Assembly (NCBI GenBank): GCA_949358305.1
Contig: OX442314.1
Location: 31,543,118 to 31,607,117 of the forward strand
DNA length: 64,000 nucleotides
Direction: 5' to 3'
Source of the DNA: Strigamia acuminata
Taxonomy: Eukaryota; Arthropoda; Chilopoda; Geophilomorpha; Linotaeniidae
In this document: piece by piece, positions 62,432-64,000 of the stretch
Layout of the letters: the number at the start of each line of letters is the position of its first letter
Position numbering within the stretch: position 1 is the first letter of the stretch
The notes under the pieces: model-generated
What the model was told of the DNA's origin: nothing
The model's database searches: none
What the model saw: only the letters and a program-made list of their open reading frames with translations
Translations under genes and position numbers: made by a program

Positions 62432-63693
62432 TTTATGGTTTGTTGCGGTTGAAAATCTGGACGATAAGAAACGTACGGTATGGGTATGGGTATGCAATCA
62501 ATTTAACTGTATTTCCTGTCTCACTCAATCTCTTCAAGGATCAAAGACAATAATTCGCTTTGTATTCCCAAAATATTTTAATCTCTCCATCACCAGTAAT
62601 CCCCAGAAAGAAACCAACCACCAAACAAGAAAACAATAAAAACAACAAAGTCAAATACATTCAACAGTAAAACGTGTTACAAACTGTCTGGCCTGGTTAT
62701 CTCGTCAGTCACTGAACTGAGTTCCTGCAGGTGGTTTTTCACTTGCGGTTCCTCTCGGCTTGAGATGTGATCTCGTCAGTGGGTTTCTGTGTCCCTTTGT
62801 AGACACTGTCAAACGTTCCTCTGCGGGTCTGGTCGACTATTTTTACTAACAAAATAAAACAAACAGAAAACAAAATAAAATTAGGTTTATTTAACTTATT
62901 AATTTTCACAGTCATTCCTTACGTCTCATTTAGCGGTTGGTGCTGCTGGATGCTGCTTTCTCCCGTTTTCGACGAAGAGCAGTCGCGAGGAAGTGCGTGC
63001 GATTAAATGTTTTGTTTGCCCAAATTAATTGGGTTTGCATTGTTTTTTAAGGTTGAGAACTCGCCGTTCGTCGCAAATGGAAAGGCCCAAAATGTGTAAA
63101 CAGGTCCATAATCATATATGCACTCAGCCAAATGCATGTGCAAATGCATATTTGGTGTAATAAAATCGGGCCCATAAATATGCTAACTCCTCCTTCAGTC
63201 GGTTCCTTTGGCATCGCTGGGCAACTTCTTGTCACGGGCAAGTTGTGGTTTTGTCGGATGGGTACCGGACTTCGTACAGTTGCTAGATACAATTGGCCAC
63301 CGGCTGCTTTCAAGCCAATTGTAAATGTAAACTCGTGAAGAGCTACACGAACAGATTCCTTGTTCTCCTGAATCTCTCTTGAAGCTTAGTTCTTCACATC
63401 ACCTTGGTATACGCTCACTCATCATCTCTCTCCGCCACTCATAATAGTCCTTTTATCCAGCCGCAAGGCTATTTCAGCTGTTCCGCCCCATGTCAGTTCC
63501 TTTTTATTTCTGAGGGGATGTCACAAAATTTCGCATTGTTTATTACTCCCTTTCGAATTTCGTCAGGCTATCTTATCATTCCTCATCCACCAAGCCAGAC
63601 AAGAATGAACATTTCATTTTCGTCGCAGACTCGGTGCGTGGGTCAAGAATTGAGCATACCACAGCTATCAGGGCCTCGAGTTGACCAATCTGG
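62432..63693. other. No gene recognised
   Basis: No domain or repeat identified. A plus-strand frame at 63132-63338 has coding-like stretches but no recognised family. Confidence 0.35.
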
Positions 63694-63999
63694 CTACGGT
63701 CCAAACAGAAGAGCACACACGTCTTGTGCTCTGACATCCCAAGCTAAATTTGGGCTACGGTGTAGAAAAACCTGGTCCACAACTCGGGTTCGGCATGGAG
63801 GCAAGTCTTCTGGCTGAGACGCATTGGACATTGCCACTCCAGCGTACCCCGAGGAAAGGTTTCGCGAAATCCTCTTAACGACCACATGAATTCCGGAATA
63901 TCCGCAATCGTGGAGTAGCGGGAGCGATTGCATCTTTTCATTTTGCCGTAGTTGTACGCGTTGTACGGCCTCCTTGACCGCTTTCGCATCCGGGCTGGC
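63694..63999 (-). CDS. Partial unrecognised frame open at the window edge
   Basis: Open from the window end: ASPDAKAVKEAVQRVQLRQN, then LLHDCGYSGIHVVVKRIS, to a TAG at 63694. A helical beginning and polar end; the family is not recognised. It may continue beyond 64000. Confidence 0.3.
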   Translation of the reverse strand, partial: ASPDAKAVKEAVQRVQLRQNEKMQSLPLLHDCGYSGIHVVVKRISRNLSSGYAGVAMSNASQPEDLPPCRTRVVDQVFLHRSPNLAWDVRAQDVCALLFGP

Positions 64000-64000
64000 T

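Overview
The window looks like repeat-rich intergenic DNA from an invertebrate animal nucleus. The evidence is AT-rich sequence, GT-AG introns of about 48-61 bp, C2H2 zinc-finger genes, LTR elements of three superfamilies (Ty3/gypsy, Copia, BEL/Pao), a MULE/SWIM transposase and a degenerate TTAGG-type tandem repeat. A pancrustacean such as a cladoceran would fit the short introns and the TTAGG motif, but this is inference. Very little of the window resembles an intact host gene.

Layout. 0-3 kb: broken pieces of two conserved cellular genes, SEC23 (- strand) and the RBR ubiquitin ligase RNF216/TRIAD3 (three inverted fragments). 3-5.8 kb: Copia and gypsy tails and a possible solo LTR. 6-9.8 kb: two paralogous C2H2 zinc-finger genes head to head in a large inverted repeat; the left arm carries a 705-bp inverted-repeat transposon with an 8-bp target duplication, and the right arm preserves the empty site. 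9.8-12.2 kb: a MITE, a 20-bp minisatellite and a leucine-rich-repeat exon. 12.3-16.5 kb: an element carrying 30-bp and 49-bp tandem arrays (a second copy lies at 51.8-53.5 kb), transposase-like remnants and a MADF plus BEN domain gene. 17.3-19.9 kb: a BEL/Pao remnant and a fragment of a Ulp1-linked gene.

19.9-32.3 kb holds the most notable object: a complete 12.36-kb LTR element with near-identical 593-bp LTRs, a 4-bp target duplication, a tRNA-Pro-like primer site and a G-rich polypurine tract. Its 968-residue protease-RT-RNase H frame is open but has lost catalytic residues in RT and RNase H, has an altered protease motif, and stops before the integrase core. A long second frame downstream begins at a splice acceptor and encodes a zinc-ribbon/late-domain protein that resembles a Gag placed after Pol.

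35.6-39.7 kb (- strand): a Ulp1/SENP-like cysteine protease with its catalytic residues, and upstream basic, coiled-coil and Myb-like frames. 41.8-43.6 kb: a decayed gypsy gag-pol and a Q-rich coiled-coil frame. 43.9-47.7 kb: a Copia element with the RT palm deleted and a truncated 3' LTR. 47.7-50 kb: a decayed MULE-type transposase with SWIM finger. 50-50.6 kb: an exon with a 27-bp coding minisatellite. 53.5-62.5 kb: duplicated segments encoding a coiled-coil/RING protein family, mixed with BEL integrase and LTR remnants. 62.5-64 kb: little recognisable apart from a partial reading frame at the edge.

Most genes here are parts of mobile elements or relics rather than a coordinated host pathway. 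All calls come from reading the sequence; no database search was possible.
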